64,000 nt of DNA from Lacticaseibacillus casei DSM 20011 = JCM 1134 = ATCC 393 (GTDB taxonomy: Bacteria; Bacillota; Bacilli; Lactobacillales; Lactobacillaceae). The position numbers and the translations under genes are program-made. Below are positions 45,773 through 54,925 of this stretch, piece by piece. Each line of letters starts with the position of its first letter. Within the stretch, counting starts at the first letter, position 1. The notes beneath the pieces were generated by a model, which searched no databases, was not told the origin of the DNA, and saw only the letters and a list, made by a program, of their open reading frames with translations. Location of the stretch: the NCBI RefSeq assembly GCF_000829055.1, contig NZ_AP012544.1, positions 1,240,001 to 1,304,000 on the forward strand, read 5' to 3'.

Positions 45773-46048
45773 ATGGCAAATAAAGCAGAATTGATCGAAA
45801 GCGTTGCAACTGCAACCGGTTTGACCAAGAAGGACGCAACCGCAGCTGTTGATGCAGTTTTCGGTTCCATCCAGGATTCCCTTTCAAAGGGTGACAAGGT
45901 TCAATTAATCGGCTTTGGTAACTTCGAAGTTCGTGAGCGTGCTGCTCGTAAGGGTCGCAACCCACAAACCGGTGCCGAGATCAAGATCCCAGCATCTAAA
46001 GTACCAGCATTCAAGCCTGGTAAAGCACTCAAGGATGCCGTTAAATAA
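45773..46048 (+). CDS. hup: DNA-binding protein HU
   Basis: Nucleoid-associated histone-like protein that bends DNA as a dimer. It has 91 residues, starting [12 protein letters not shown], with [21 protein letters not shown] as the DNA-contacting arm (residues about 46-66) and the C-terminal helix ending KALKDAVK. The chosen ATG 45773 is spaced well from GGAGGTG; an ATG 6 bases upstream is too close. Codon use is strongly biased, as for an abundant protein. Confidence 0.97.
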   Translation: MANKAELIESVATATGLTKKDATAAVDAVFGSIQDSLSKGDKVQLIGFGNFEVRERAARKGRNPQTGAEIKIPASKVPAFKPGKALKDAVK

Positions 46049-46082
46049 ACGGTTCAATTGAGTCAGCTATTAAAGCATCACC

Positions 46083-46113
46083 AAAAACCGAGTCTTAGCG
46101 GACTCGGTTTTTG
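46083..46113 (+). terminator. Terminator after hup
   Basis: AAAACCGAGTC / GACTCGGTTTT stem, 6-base loop, T run. Confidence 0.88.
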
Positions 46114-46149
46114 CGCGTTTTGGCAGTGATAAGTCATGATGTGGTTACT

Positions 46150-46302
46150 GGCTCAAGTACCGGTTCACGCTCACATTAACGCGTTCACCGGCGCAGAAGC
46201 CTGCGTGTAAGGGCCTTGGTAGTAATGGCAAAGCCCGCCATCACGCCCAAGGCCACTTACACTCCGGCTTCTCCCGCGTCGGCTCACGCTCACACATGTT
46301 AA
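46150..46302. repeat. Dispersed intergenic repeat, copy C (inverted)
   Basis: Read on the minus strand, it has GGAGTGTAAGTGGCCTTGGG, a spacer, then ACCAAGGCCCTTACACGCAG and GGTGAACGCGTTAATG, matching the blocks of copies A and D. The two halves GTGTAAG-GGCCTTGG and CCAAGGCC-CTTACAC are inverted, so the unit can fold into a long hairpin. It fills most of the hup-TPR gene gap. Confidence 0.6.
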
Positions 46303-46350
46303 ACTTATGCATATGGAATTTATTTTGGCTTTTCAGATACGGAGGCAGCT

Positions 46351-47619
46351 ATGAGTTACGCACAAAAAATGCTCGATGCACTTGAGGCAGGTCAGATGGA
46401 AACGGCGCGGCAACTTTTTACGCAGGTTTTGAAGCATGATGACGACGAAACCCAATATAATCTAGCTGAAGAACTTTACGCCATGGGCTTCAATGGCCAG
46501 GCTAAGCGGCTGTATCAAGGCCTGTTAGGTCGTTATCCGGATCAAGGCGACTTGGCCACTGCTTTAGCCGATATTGCGGTTTCTGACGGCGATACAGATG
46601 CTGCACTGGATTATCTGAGTCGCATTCAGCCAGGCGATCCGGCTTATGTCCAAAGTTTGGTAAGCGCAGCCGATGTTTATCAGACTCTGGGGTTGTATGA
46701 AGTTAGTGAGCAGAAGTTATTGGAAGCCAAGAAACTGGCGCCCAAAGAGCCGATCGTTACATTTGCGCTTGGTGAGTTTTATTTTGACTGGGGCCATTTT
46801 CCTCAGGCAATTGCGGCGTACAACGAGCTTCTTGCGGGCGGAACCAAGGAACTTGCCGGGGTTAACATTGAAGCGCGGCTGGCGGCCAGTCTGGCGCAAA
46901 CCGGCCAATATGAAGACGCAGTGGCTGCTTATGAGGATGTCGGTGTGGATGCATTGGATCTCAATGGCCGATTTGAACTTGGCGGTTTGTATTTGCAGTT
47001 GGATGATCCGGTCAAGGCCATTACCAACTTACAGGCGGTAATTGACACCGATCCAAGTTATGCCAATGCTTATTTACCGTTGGCACGTGCGTATGAGGCC
47101 CAGAATCAGCCTGATAAGGCCTTAGACACCGTTCAAGCGGGAGTCATGGTCGATAACACGAACCCCGACTTATATGCGTTAGGCGGCAAACTGGCGCTTA
47201 GTGAAGATAATCCCGATTTAGCCGAAAATTATTTACAAAAAGCACTGAAAATCGATCCGGAAGATCAAGGTAATATGTTGGCCTGGAGTAATTTTCTGGT
47301 GCAGCAGGAACGTGATCAGGAGAATATCGATTTTCTTAGCCAGATTGATCGCAGCGGTGATGTCGACCCGCAGATTTATTGGAACATGGCTAAAAGTTAT
47401 GATCGGCTGGATGACGTTAAAAAAGCCCGGGAGAATTATCTGTTAGCGTTCAATCGCTTCCAGGATTCGCCAGACTTTCTTCATGATTTGATTGATTTCT
47501 TCCAGTCAACCGGTGCCCGCGCCGAGCTTAAGGCAGCCTTGGTTCGTTACCTGAAATTGGTGCCGACCGATGATGACATGCAAATGCGGTTAGATGAACT
47601 CAATGATGAGGCAGATTAA
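46351..47619 (+). CDS. Tetratricopeptide repeat protein (YpiA-like)
   Basis: A 422-residue soluble protein made almost entirely of TPR-type helical repeats (about ten; for instance DPSYANAYLPLARAYEAQNQPDKALD region near residue 230, key YLPLARAYEAQNQPDKAL). It has no signal peptide, membrane segment or catalytic domain, so it should act as a cytoplasmic scaffold. The place after hup and before cca corresponds to YpiA in Bacillus. Its partner is unknown. It is convergent with the YitT gene, only 11 bases away, with no terminator seen between them. Confidence 0.83.
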   Translation: MSYAQKMLDALEAGQMETARQLFTQVLKHDDDETQYNLAEELYAMGFNGQAKRLYQGLLGRYPDQGDLATALADIAVSDGDTDAALDYLSRIQPGDPAYVQSLVSAADVYQTLGLYEVSEQKLLEAKKLAPKEPIVTFALGEFYFDWGHFPQAIAAYNELLAGGTKELAGVNIEARLAASLAQTGQYEDAVAAYEDVGVDALDLNGRFELGGLYLQLDDPVKAITNLQAVIDTDPSYANAYLPLARAYEAQNQPDKALDTVQAGVMVDNTNPDLYALGGKLALSEDNPDLAENYLQKALKIDPEDQGNMLAWSNFLVQQERDQENIDFLSQIDRSGDVDPQIYWNMAKSYDRLDDVKKARENYLLAFNRFQDSPDFLHDLIDFFQSTGARAELKAALVRYLKLVPTDDDMQMRLDELNDEAD

Positions 47620-47630
47620 AGTGCGAAGGA

Positions 47631-48509
47631 TTAGTGGCCGAATAGAAGTCGCCGCCGTTTCTTTTGGTAGGTGAAGCCTTCGCCCAATGCCTCGTGGACA
47701 TCCAGAATGCTGATGAAGGCGTGGGGATCGATGGCCTCGATCAACCGTTTCGTATAGGCGATTTCCGTTGAGGCAACAACCGCGTAAACGACTTGCTTGC
47801 GATCATGCGCAAAGCCGCCTTCCGCGTGCAAAAAGGTGGTGCCGCGTTCAAGATCATTCATAATTGCCGTGGCAATTGCCTGGCTGTGGTCCGAAACAAT
47901 CAGCACACCTTTGGCTGCATATGCGCCATCCAGCGTAAAGTTAACAATGCGGGAAAAGACGTAGGCACCCAGCAGTGTGTACATCATCAATTCAAGGTTC
48001 AAATAAGTCAGCGAAATGGTCAAAACAATTGCATCAAAAATGAGCAGCGTCCGCCCCATCGGCACCCCGGTTTGTTGCTCGACAATTCTGGCCACAACAT
48101 CGGTGCCGCCAGTTGTGCCGCCGTGGCGGTAAATCAAGCCGCTGCCAAAACCGCCAAAAATACCGGCCAGTACCCCGGAAATGAATAAATCATGATGAAT
48201 GTCGATGCTCAGTGGGACCCGTTGCCAGATCCATAGCCATGCCGATAACATTAACGTTCCGAAAATCGTATATGCCAGCGCCCGTTTTCCCAGAAACTTA
48301 TAACCCACGATGAGAAGCGGGATATTAAGCAGTACCGTGCTATAAGCCGGGTCCACGTGCCACCAGTAACGAATCAGCAGCGTAATCCCCGTGACGCCGC
48401 CTTCTGCCAGGTGGTTGGCAATGTTAATATAGACCAAGCCAAATCCGTATAAAGCACAACCGAGAACAATCATCAAAAGATCCAGACAAATCCGCATGTT
48501 GCGTGACAT
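47631..48509 (-). CDS. YitT family membrane protein (DUF161 + DUF2179)
   Basis: A 292-residue membrane protein with five to six helices in the first 200 residues (DUF161/YitT_membrane; INIANHLAEGGVTGITLL, GGFGSGLIYRHGGTTGGTDVVA region) and a small cytoplasmic DUF2179 domain at the C-terminus (GTTFLHAEGGFAHDRKQVVYAVVA region, key FLHAEGGF). Function unknown; the family is often discussed as transporters or small-molecule sensors. GGGAGG precedes the ATG on the minus strand. Confidence 0.88.
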   Translation of the reverse strand: MSRNMRICLDLLMIVLGCALYGFGLVYINIANHLAEGGVTGITLLIRYWWHVDPAYSTVLLNIPLLIVGYKFLGKRALAYTIFGTLMLSAWLWIWQRVPLSIDIHHDLFISGVLAGIFGGFGSGLIYRHGGTTGGTDVVARIVEQQTGVPMGRTLLIFDAIVLTISLTYLNLELMMYTLLGAYVFSRIVNFTLDGAYAAKGVLIVSDHSQAIATAIMNDLERGTTFLHAEGGFAHDRKQVVYAVVASTEIAYTKRLIEAIDPHAFISILDVHEALGEGFTYQKKRRRLLFGH

Positions 48510-48610
48510 AAGGTGCCTCCCAAAAAAGAATTTAAGCTCATTCTAACAGAAATCTTATCTTGCGGTGTTTTTGAGGTGAGGTCAACACCAAAACAAAAGG
48601 AGTAGCGTAA

Positions 48611-49807
48611 ATGCAGTTAGATTTAAAGCAGCCTGATTTTCAAGCGGCAATTCCTATTTTAAAAAAAATCGAAGCAGCCGGTTATGAAGCCTATTTTGTC
48701 GGTGGCAGTGTGCGCGATGCGTTGTTAGGGCTGCCGATCCATGATGTCGATATCGCCAGCTCAGCCTACCCGGAGGAGATTAAGCGCATTTTTAAGCGCA
48801 CCGTCGATACCGGTATCGAGCATGGGACTGTGATGGTGTTGGACCATGGGACGGGATACGAAGTCACCACATTTCGAACCGAGTCACGGTATCAGGATTT
48901 TCGGCGGCCGGATCACGTGACATTTGTCCGTTCGTTGGCAGAAGATCTCAAGCGCCGGGATTTTACGATTAATGCCTTGGCCGTTCGCCATGACGGCACG
49001 ATTATTGATTTATTCGACGGTCTAGCCGATTTGAAAAAGCACGAGTTGCGGGCAGTTGGTGATCCGCACGAGCGTTTTCACGAGGATGCGCTGCGGATGA
49101 TGCGCGCCGTCCGGTTTGAAAGTCAGCTGGGTTTTCACATTGAGCCGGCGACCAAAGAAGCGATTACGGCAAATGCTCCGTTGCTAAAGCATATTTCGGT
49201 TGAACGGATTGCGGCGGAATTTAATCGGCTGTTGATCGGGATTGATCGGCGGTTTGGTATTCAAGACTTTGTGACGACCGGATTGTTCGCGTATGCCCCG
49301 GCACTGGCTGGCCAGAGAACGGCTTTATGGCACTTTAGCGAGCTGCCGGACACCCCTTTTAGCGGCATTGCCAGTGGTTGGAGCGCGCTGCTTTTTATGC
49401 TCAAGCTAGATCCGGAACCAACCTTAAAAGCCTGGAAGCAATCTAACGACTTAATTGACCTAGTCAGTCAGACGGTGACGCTGCTGGCCAAAATATCGAC
49501 GCCGACTCCCTGGGATTTGTATACTGCCGGCTCCCGGGCTGTGGCAGTTGCTGGTGAAGTGGCCGCCTTACTGGAACCGAACTTTGATCGACAGGCGCTG
49601 GCGGCAGCATATGCCCGGCTGCCAATTCACTCAAAAAAGGAGCTGGCACTGACCGGACGTGATTTAATCACAGCCGGTGTTCGTCCCGGCCCCGAAATGG
49701 GAAAATTGCTGCATCAGGTTGAATCACAGGTTGTGGCCGGTGTTTTGCCCAATGATCCCAAAAAGTTGTTGCCTGCAGCAATTGAAATGTCTCGAGAACG
49801 GCAGTGA
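48611..49807 (+). CDS. cca: CCA tRNA nucleotidyltransferase
   Basis: Adds or repairs the 3' CCA of tRNAs without a template. It has 398 residues, class II type. The nucleotidyltransferase head has [12 protein letters not shown] near residue 30 and catalytic DVDIA near residue 46; the neck has [11 protein letters not shown]; the RxD-type nucleotide-recognition segment follows [10 protein letters not shown] and [11 protein letters not shown]. Ribosome site AAAAGGAG precedes the ATG. Confidence 0.96.
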   Translation: MQLDLKQPDFQAAIPILKKIEAAGYEAYFVGGSVRDALLGLPIHDVDIASSAYPEEIKRIFKRTVDTGIEHGTVMVLDHGTGYEVTTFRTESRYQDFRRPDHVTFVRSLAEDLKRRDFTINALAVRHDGTIIDLFDGLADLKKHELRAVGDPHERFHEDALRMMRAVRFESQLGFHIEPATKEAITANAPLLKHISVERIAAEFNRLLIGIDRRFGIQDFVTTGLFAYAPALAGQRTALWHFSELPDTPFSGIASGWSALLFMLKLDPEPTLKAWKQSNDLIDLVSQTVTLLAKISTPTPWDLYTAGSRAVAVAGEVAALLEPNFDRQALAAAYARLPIHSKKELALTGRDLITAGVRPGPEMGKLLHQVESQVVAGVLPNDPKKLLPAAIEMSRERQ

Positions 49808-49932
49808 GTGTGTTATGATGAGCATGTAAGCACATACAACAACGTCACATCAGGATCAATGCATGGTCGCAAGGCTTCCCAAAAGTTTCTGGCCGACCTT
49901 GATGCTGTTGTGATCGTGAAGGGGGATTTCTA

Positions 49933-50388
49933 ATGGCAGAACATGTTTTTGAACAATTGGTTTTTCATTTTCGTAATGGTGATGAATGGACGGTCCAGCA
50001 TGATGAGCTGGCCGATGTCTGGATCAGCCGGGTAACCACCAGTTATGGGCGGATTCACGGCGGCCAGATTCAGGAAATTCATCCTTGCAAGAGCTTCAAG
50101 GTTGAAATTTTGCCGGAAGCCGATCATGTCAAATCAAGCGACATCAACACCGGTTCACTTGAAATGGGCATGTTTGGTCGCGCTACGAAATATCAGGACA
50201 TTGAAAAAATGGACTTGGTATTCGATGCCGAAGCCAAAAAGCAGGTTCAAATTTACTTCCCGTTTAAGCAAAAAGATCCGAGTGGGCTTGATAATGAGTA
50301 TCAAACCAGTAAGCTAGCCAAGAATGGTCATCTTTACATCGTTATCGATGCCCAACATACCGTGGACGACGAATACCCGCGGATTTAA
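49933..50388 (+). CDS. Hypothetical protein, 151 residues
   Basis: Not recognised. It has no signal peptide or membrane helix, is rich in beta-prone segments with charged loops (QLVFHFRNGDEWTV, MDLVFDAEAKKQVQIYFPF) and looks like a small all-beta cytoplasmic domain. AAGGGGG before the ATG and normal codon use support a real gene. It stands alone between cca and the ABC-F gene behind a 125-base leader in which I see no clear structure, and it is followed by a terminator. Confidence 0.7.
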   Translation: MAEHVFEQLVFHFRNGDEWTVQHDELADVWISRVTTSYGRIHGGQIQEIHPCKSFKVEILPEADHVKSSDINTGSLEMGMFGRATKYQDIEKMDLVFDAEAKKQVQIYFPFKQKDPSGLDNEYQTSKLAKNGHLYIVIDAQHTVDDEYPRI

Positions 50389-50403
50389 GGCAGCAAACAG
50401 ACA

Positions 50404-50430
50404 GGTCGACAAGTGAGTCGGCCTTTTCTT
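50404..50430 (+). terminator. Terminator after the hypothetical gene
   Basis: GGTCGAC / GTCGGCC stem (one G-T pair), 6-base loop, then TTTTCTT. Confidence 0.65.
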
Positions 50431-50483
50431 GTGCCTTGCTTCTTGCTAAGATGGACAACGATACAAGGGAAATGAGGGACAAC

Positions 50484-52376
50484 ATGCAGACGCTAACAGC
50501 AGAAGGCCTGAGCAAGGCATACGGTGACAAGCAATTATTCAAACAAATCGACTTTTTAATCAATGAAGGCGAACGCATCGGGTTGATCGGGGTGAACGGT
50601 ACCGGAAAGACCACGCTGATTCGCGCCTTGGCTGGGCTGGAAGCATTAGACGCCGGCACGGTTAAAACGCCGAAGAATTATCGCATCAGCTACCTGGCCC
50701 AAGTACCTGATCTTGATCCTGAGCTGCCGATTATGGATGCCATTTATCGCGGCGATTCGCCGGTTTTTCAGGCTATTCGGCAGTATGAACGGGCATTGGC
50801 TGCCTACACCAAGGATCCGCTGAATCAGGCGAAAACCGATGCCTACACCAAAGCCGATGCCCGCATGACCCAAGAAGATGCTTGGTCGGCCGAAACCGAC
50901 ATTAAGACGATTCTGACACAGCTGCATATTGATGACTTGTCGGCTCGGGTCGGTAGCCTCTCCGGCGGGCAGCAAAAGCGGGTAGGACTGGCGCAGGTTT
51001 TAATTGAATCACCTGATCTCCTGTTGCTGGATGAGCCGACGAACCATCTTGACTTTGATTCTATCGCCTGGCTCGAAAAATATTTAAGTAATTATCGCGG
51101 CGCCTTACTCGTGGTCACCCACGATCGCTATTTTTTGGATCGCGTCACCAATCGCATTTTTGAGTTGGATCGCGGCCGACTTTTCCAGTACCAAGGCAAC
51201 TATCAGGCATATGTCGCCAAAAAGGCTGATCAACTGGAGGCCGAAAAATCGGCTAACCACAAACAGGCCCAGCTTTATCGCCAGGAGCTTGCCTGGATGC
51301 ACGCGGGCGCCCAGGCGCGGTCAACCAAGCAACAGGCGCGCATCAATCGATTCAAAGAATTGCAAGCGGCCAAAGACGATGCCCCCGCACCTGATCAGCA
51401 ACTGGATCCAATTCAGATTGCTAGTGCGCGACTCGGCAAGAAAGTGATCGAAATGAACCACGCCAACCTGAGCTTCGGTCATCAGGTCGTATTAAACGAT
51501 TTTAACTGGTTGGTTCAGCCGGGAACCCGAATCGGCATTACCGGGCAAAACGGTGCCGGTAAGTCAACCTTGCTCAACATTATCGCCGGCAGACAGAAGC
51601 TGGATAGCGGCACGATTTCGTTAGGAGAAACGGTTCAGTTAGGGTATTACACCCAGATGAATGCCGATCTCGATCCAAATAAACGGATCATTACCTATCT
51701 CCAGGAAGTTGGCGAAGAAGTCGTGCAGGCAGATGGTCAACGGGTATCGGTGACTCAGATGCTGGAGCAGTTTCTGTTTCCACGCAGTATGCACGGCACG
51801 TTAATCGGGCGACTTTCCGGCGGCGAAAAGCGGCGGCTGTATCTGTTGCAGGTGCTCATGCGGCAACCGAATGTTTTGCTTTTGGATGAACCGACGAACG
51901 ATTTGGATATTGCGACGTTAACCGTTTTGGAAGATTATCTGGATCATTTTCCCGGCACCGTGATCACCGTATCGCATGATCGCTATTTTCTTGATAAAGT
52001 GGCCGATCAGCTGCTGATCTTCAATGGCAACGGCCAGATTGACCGCGCTGTGGGTGAATTTTCCGATTACCTGGCTAAGCAAGCCGCGCAACCGACGACG
52101 CCAAAAGCTAAGCCTGTCGCAACCAAACCGGCACCGGAAAAAGTTGCGCCGAAAGCGAAGTCGAAACTCACATACGCTGAAAAAATAGAGTATGATAAAC
52201 TGCAACAAGAACTCGATGAACTCGACGAGCGCTTGGCCAAAGTAAAGGCGGAAATGGCCGATGTCAACGGCGAAGATTACGTTAAGTTAGGTGATCTTCA
52301 GGCAAAGATTGACAAAATCAACCAGACGATTGACAAAAAATTCGACCGGTTCGCCGAGCTGGATCAATATGTATGA
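50484..52376 (+). CDS. ABC-F family ATPase (Uup-like)
   Basis: Soluble ABC-F protein of 630 residues, with two ATPase domains and no membrane domain; such proteins act on the ribosome or in genome stability. Domain 1: Walker A GVNGTGKT, signature LSGGQQKR. Inter-domain linker about 235-330. Domain 2: Walker A GQNGAGKS, signature LSGGEKRR. A C-terminal Lys/Ala-rich stretch then a coiled coil (about 560-630) is characteristic of the Uup branch rather than EttA. I see no sign it is a resistance (ARE) type. ATG 50484 follows GAGGGAC; the upstream in-frame extension lacks a site. Confidence 0.9.
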   Translation: MQTLTAEGLSKAYGDKQLFKQIDFLINEGERIGLIGVNGTGKTTLIRALAGLEALDAGTVKTPKNYRISYLAQVPDLDPELPIMDAIYRGDSPVFQAIRQYERALAAYTKDPLNQAKTDAYTKADARMTQEDAWSAETDIKTILTQLHIDDLSARVGSLSGGQQKRVGLAQVLIESPDLLLLDEPTNHLDFDSIAWLEKYLSNYRGALLVVTHDRYFLDRVTNRIFELDRGRLFQYQGNYQAYVAKKADQLEAEKSANHKQAQLYRQELAWMHAGAQARSTKQQARINRFKELQAAKDDAPAPDQQLDPIQIASARLGKKVIEMNHANLSFGHQVVLNDFNWLVQPGTRIGITGQNGAGKSTLLNIIAGRQKLDSGTISLGETVQLGYYTQMNADLDPNKRIITYLQEVGEEVVQADGQRVSVTQMLEQFLFPRSMHGTLIGRLSGGEKRRLYLLQVLMRQPNVLLLDEPTNDLDIATLTVLEDYLDHFPGTVITVSHDRYFLDKVADQLLIFNGNGQIDRAVGEFSDYLAKQAAQPTTPKAKPVATKPAPEKVAPKAKSKLTYAEKIEYDKLQQELDELDERLAKVKAEMADVNGEDYVKLGDLQAKIDKINQTIDKKFDRFAELDQYV

Positions 52377-52403
52377 GCAATAAACGATAGAAGGGGAAAG
52401 ACG

Positions 52404-53354
52404 ATGTTAGAGCAGCCATATCTCGATCTTGCAAAAAAAGTCCTCGATGAAGGACATTTCAAACCCGATCGCACCCACACCGGCACTTACAGTATTTTTG
52501 GACATCAAATGCGCTTTGATCTCAGCAAGGGATTTCCGTTGCTGACGACTAAAAAAGTGCCATTTGGTTTAATTAAAAGTGAACTGTTGTGGTTCTTGCG
52601 CGGCGACACCAACATTCGGTTCTTACTGCAACACAAAAACCATATCTGGGATGAATGGGCATTTGAAAAATGGGTCACCAGTCCGGAATATCACGGACCG
52701 GATATGACGGATTTTGGTCATCGCCGGGTAAAAGACCCCGAGTTTGCAAAAGTTTATCAGGAAGAAATGGCTAAGTTCGACGAAAAGGTTTTGAACGATG
52801 ATGCCTTCGCTGCGAAATATGGCGATCTCGGGTTGGTTTATGGGTCCCAATGGCGTGCCTGGCGCACCAGTACCGGCCAAACCATCGACCAGCTAGGGGA
52901 TGTTATCGAGCAGATCAAGACGCACCCATACTCGCGGCGCTTGATCGTGTCAGCTTGGAATCCCGAAGATGTTCCGACCATGGCCTTGCCACCTTGCCAT
53001 ACGCTTTATCAGTTTTATGTCAATGACGGCAAGTTGTCCTTGCAACTTTACCAGCGGTCCGGGGATATTTTTCTGGGTGTACCGTTTAACATTGCGTCTT
53101 ATGCATTACTGACGCATTTAGTCGCGCATCAATGCGGGCTAAAAGTCGGCGAGTTCGTTCATACATTCGGGGATGCCCATCTCTATGTCAATCACATTGA
53201 CCAGATCAAAGAGCAACTGACACGCACCCCACGTCCGGCACCAAAATTGGTTTTGAATCCGGACAAGCACGATATTTTTGATTTTGAGATGAAAGATATT
53301 AAATTGCTGAACTATGATCCATACCCGACCATCAAGGCGCCAGTTGCGGTTTGA
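52404..53354 (+). CDS. thyA: Thymidylate synthase
   Basis: Methylates dUMP to dTMP using methylenetetrahydrofolate, producing dihydrofolate. It has 316 residues, including the roughly 50-residue insertion (about 90-140) that marks the well-studied L. casei enzyme. The catalytic cysteine lies in [11 protein letters not shown] near residue 198, and [12 protein letters not shown] and the dUMP-binding RR pair (SRRLI) are present. It closely resembles the classic L. casei structure sequence but differs at scattered places. It is followed by dfrA, which recycles the dihydrofolate. Confidence 0.98.
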   Translation: MLEQPYLDLAKKVLDEGHFKPDRTHTGTYSIFGHQMRFDLSKGFPLLTTKKVPFGLIKSELLWFLRGDTNIRFLLQHKNHIWDEWAFEKWVTSPEYHGPDMTDFGHRRVKDPEFAKVYQEEMAKFDEKVLNDDAFAAKYGDLGLVYGSQWRAWRTSTGQTIDQLGDVIEQIKTHPYSRRLIVSAWNPEDVPTMALPPCHTLYQFYVNDGKLSLQLYQRSGDIFLGVPFNIASYALLTHLVAHQCGLKVGEFVHTFGDAHLYVNHIDQIKEQLTRTPRPAPKLVLNPDKHDIFDFEMKDIKLLNYDPYPTIKAPVAV

Positions 53355-53470
53355 CGGGCTTGTCAGGGGACTCATTAATGCGGCCCGTGGTATGATCAAT
53401 TAAATCATTGATGGCAAAAATGTTTATCCAACGACTTGGAGATTTTTCAACGATCAAGGGGGAGTTTCAT

Positions 53471-53962
53471 ATGACCGAATTTTTATGGGCACAGGATCGC
53501 AATGGCATTATCGGCAAGGATGGCCACTTGCCTTGGCATCTGCCAGACGATTTGCATTATTTTCGGGCACAAACGGTGGGCAAAATCATGGTTGTGGGTC
53601 GGCGTACCTACGAAAGCTTTCCTAAGCGGCCGCTGCCTGAGCGCACGAATGTTGTCTTGACCCATCAAGCCGATTATCAGGCGCCGGGGGCTGTGGTGCT
53701 GCATGATGTCCCCGAGGTCTTCGCTTACGCCAAGCAGCACCCTGACCAAGATCTCGTTATCGCAGGCGGCGCACAAATCTTTACAGCCTTTAAAGATGAC
53801 GTTGATACTTTGCTGGTCACGCGATTAGCCGGAAGCTTTGATGGCGATACGAAAATGATCCCGTTAGACTGGGATGCCTTCACCAAAGTATCCAGCCGCA
53901 CTGTTGAAGATGCCAATCCAGATTTGACGCACACGTATGAAGTTTGGAAAAAGAAAGCTTAA
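53471..53962 (+). CDS. folA: Dihydrofolate reductase
   Basis: Reduces dihydrofolate to tetrahydrofolate with NADPH, regenerating the cofactor used by the adjacent ThyA; also named dfrA. It has 163 residues. The active-site segment [18 protein letters not shown] (key LPWHLPDDL with the catalytic Asp), NADPH-binding GRRTYESFP and GGAQIFTAF are all intact. It closely matches the classical L. casei reductase as I recall it. ATG 53471 is taken because GGGGGAG precedes it. It is a housekeeping enzyme, with no indication of trimethoprim resistance. Confidence 0.97.
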   Translation: MTEFLWAQDRNGIIGKDGHLPWHLPDDLHYFRAQTVGKIMVVGRRTYESFPKRPLPERTNVVLTHQADYQAPGAVVLHDVPEVFAYAKQHPDQDLVIAGGAQIFTAFKDDVDTLLVTRLAGSFDGDTKMIPLDWDAFTKVSSRTVEDANPDLTHTYEVWKKKA

Positions 53963-54026
53963 GGCTCTACCTTTGTATGTTTTAGTATTTGCCAGCAAAG
54001 CCTGCCTGTGACAAAAACCCAGCGGC

Positions 54027-54084
54027 AATAGCCACGAAAAAACGTCTCTCCAGTCATGTGAAGAGACGTTTTTTCGTGGCTATT
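54027..54084. terminator. Long bidirectional terminator, perfect 23-bp stem
   Basis: Bases 54027-54049 are the exact reverse complement of 54062-54084, around a 12-base loop. Six A's and six T's sit inside the arms, so it can stop transcripts from both sides: dfrA rightward and the hemolysin III family gene leftward. Confidence 0.88.
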
Positions 54085-54090
54085 TTACGT

Positions 54091-54738
54091 TTACAGGTAA
54101 AAGTAAATCGACAAGTACATACACAAGCTGCCAAGGATGACGAAGAGATGCCAGATAACGTGAATGTATGGGATGCCTTTTTGCAAGTAGAGCATGGCAC
54201 CACCAGTGTAAGCTAGGCCGCCAGCCACTAATAAGCTGAATCCGACCGGGCCCAGGTGATGCCATAGCGGAACCATGCCGATCACGCAGAGCCAACCTAA
54301 CACCACATAAATCATGGTTTCCAAATGTTTGAAGCGATTCAGGAAAAAGAGCTTATAGCCAATTCCCCCGAGGCATAAAGTCCAAATGGCGATTAAAAGA
54401 CCGGTACCGAGTTTGCCGCCAATGGCCACCAAGCAATACGGCAGGTAGGAACCGGCGATTAAAATGAAGACGCCGGAGTGATCCAGTACCTGCAAAACAT
54501 GGCGGGCCTTGCTAAAATAGAAACCATGAAAGGCAGTTGAAGCAGTGTAGAGCAACATCAGCGAAACACCGAACCCGATAAGGCTGAATAATTCGACCTG
54601 ACTACCACTGTTGATTCCCTTAACGCCTAACATGACGGTTCCCATCACAGCCAAGCCGAGTGCGAACGCATGGGTGATGGCACTAAACATTTCATTGTTA
54701 AATTCATAATGGCTTGATTTTGACACGCGCATTGCCAA
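54091..54738 (-). CDS. Hemolysin III family (TrhA/YqfA) membrane protein
   Basis: A 215-residue protein with seven membrane helices of the PAQR/hemolysin III superfamily. The family's metal-site residues are visible: SxxxH in TASTAFHGFYF near residue 66, DHSGVFILIAGSYLP (Asp-His) near residue 86, and HVIWHLFV (two His) near 195. Despite the name, no haemolytic role is implied; relatives affect membrane energetics and lipid balance. AAGGAGG precedes the ATG. Confidence 0.9.
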   Translation of the reverse strand: MAMRVSKSSHYEFNNEMFSAITHAFALGLAVMGTVMLGVKGINSGSQVELFSLIGFGVSLMLLYTASTAFHGFYFSKARHVLQVLDHSGVFILIAGSYLPYCLVAIGGKLGTGLLIAIWTLCLGGIGYKLFFLNRFKHLETMIYVVLGWLCVIGMVPLWHHLGPVGFSLLVAGGLAYTGGAMLYLQKGIPYIHVIWHLFVILGSLCMYLSIYFYL

Positions 54739-54856
54739 CCTCCTTGAAGACAGCCGTGTAAATTTTGAATGCGACTGTCGCTGCTACATATCAAATTCTA
54801 CCATGTTACGGTTTACAAAACAACACAATGTAGTTATGATAACTAGGTAATGTATA

Positions 54857-54885
54857 CTGACATTGGTTAGGGAGTTTGCTATAAT
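54857..54885 (+). promoter_or_regulatory. degV promoter
   Basis: CTGACA at 54857-54862, 17-bp spacer ending TGC, TATAAT at 54880-54885 (also an extended -10). It places the transcript start near 54892, which rules out the in-frame ATG at 54887 as translation start. Confidence 0.75.
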
Positions 54886-54925
54886 TATGACGGTAGACGA
54901 ACCTAACAGAAAGCGTGGCTCAGAC

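Noticed and set aside
50484..52376. ABC-F protein as an antibiotic-resistance (ARE) factor
   Set aside because: The C-terminal coiled coil and short inter-domain linker fit the housekeeping Uup branch better.
53471..53962. dfrA as a trimethoprim-resistance gene
   Set aside because: It is the chromosomal housekeeping reductase paired with thyA and closely resembles the classical L. casei enzyme.
54091..54738. Hemolysin III as a virulence factor
   Set aside because: The family name is historical; seven-helix TrhA/PAQR proteins are widespread in harmless bacteria.
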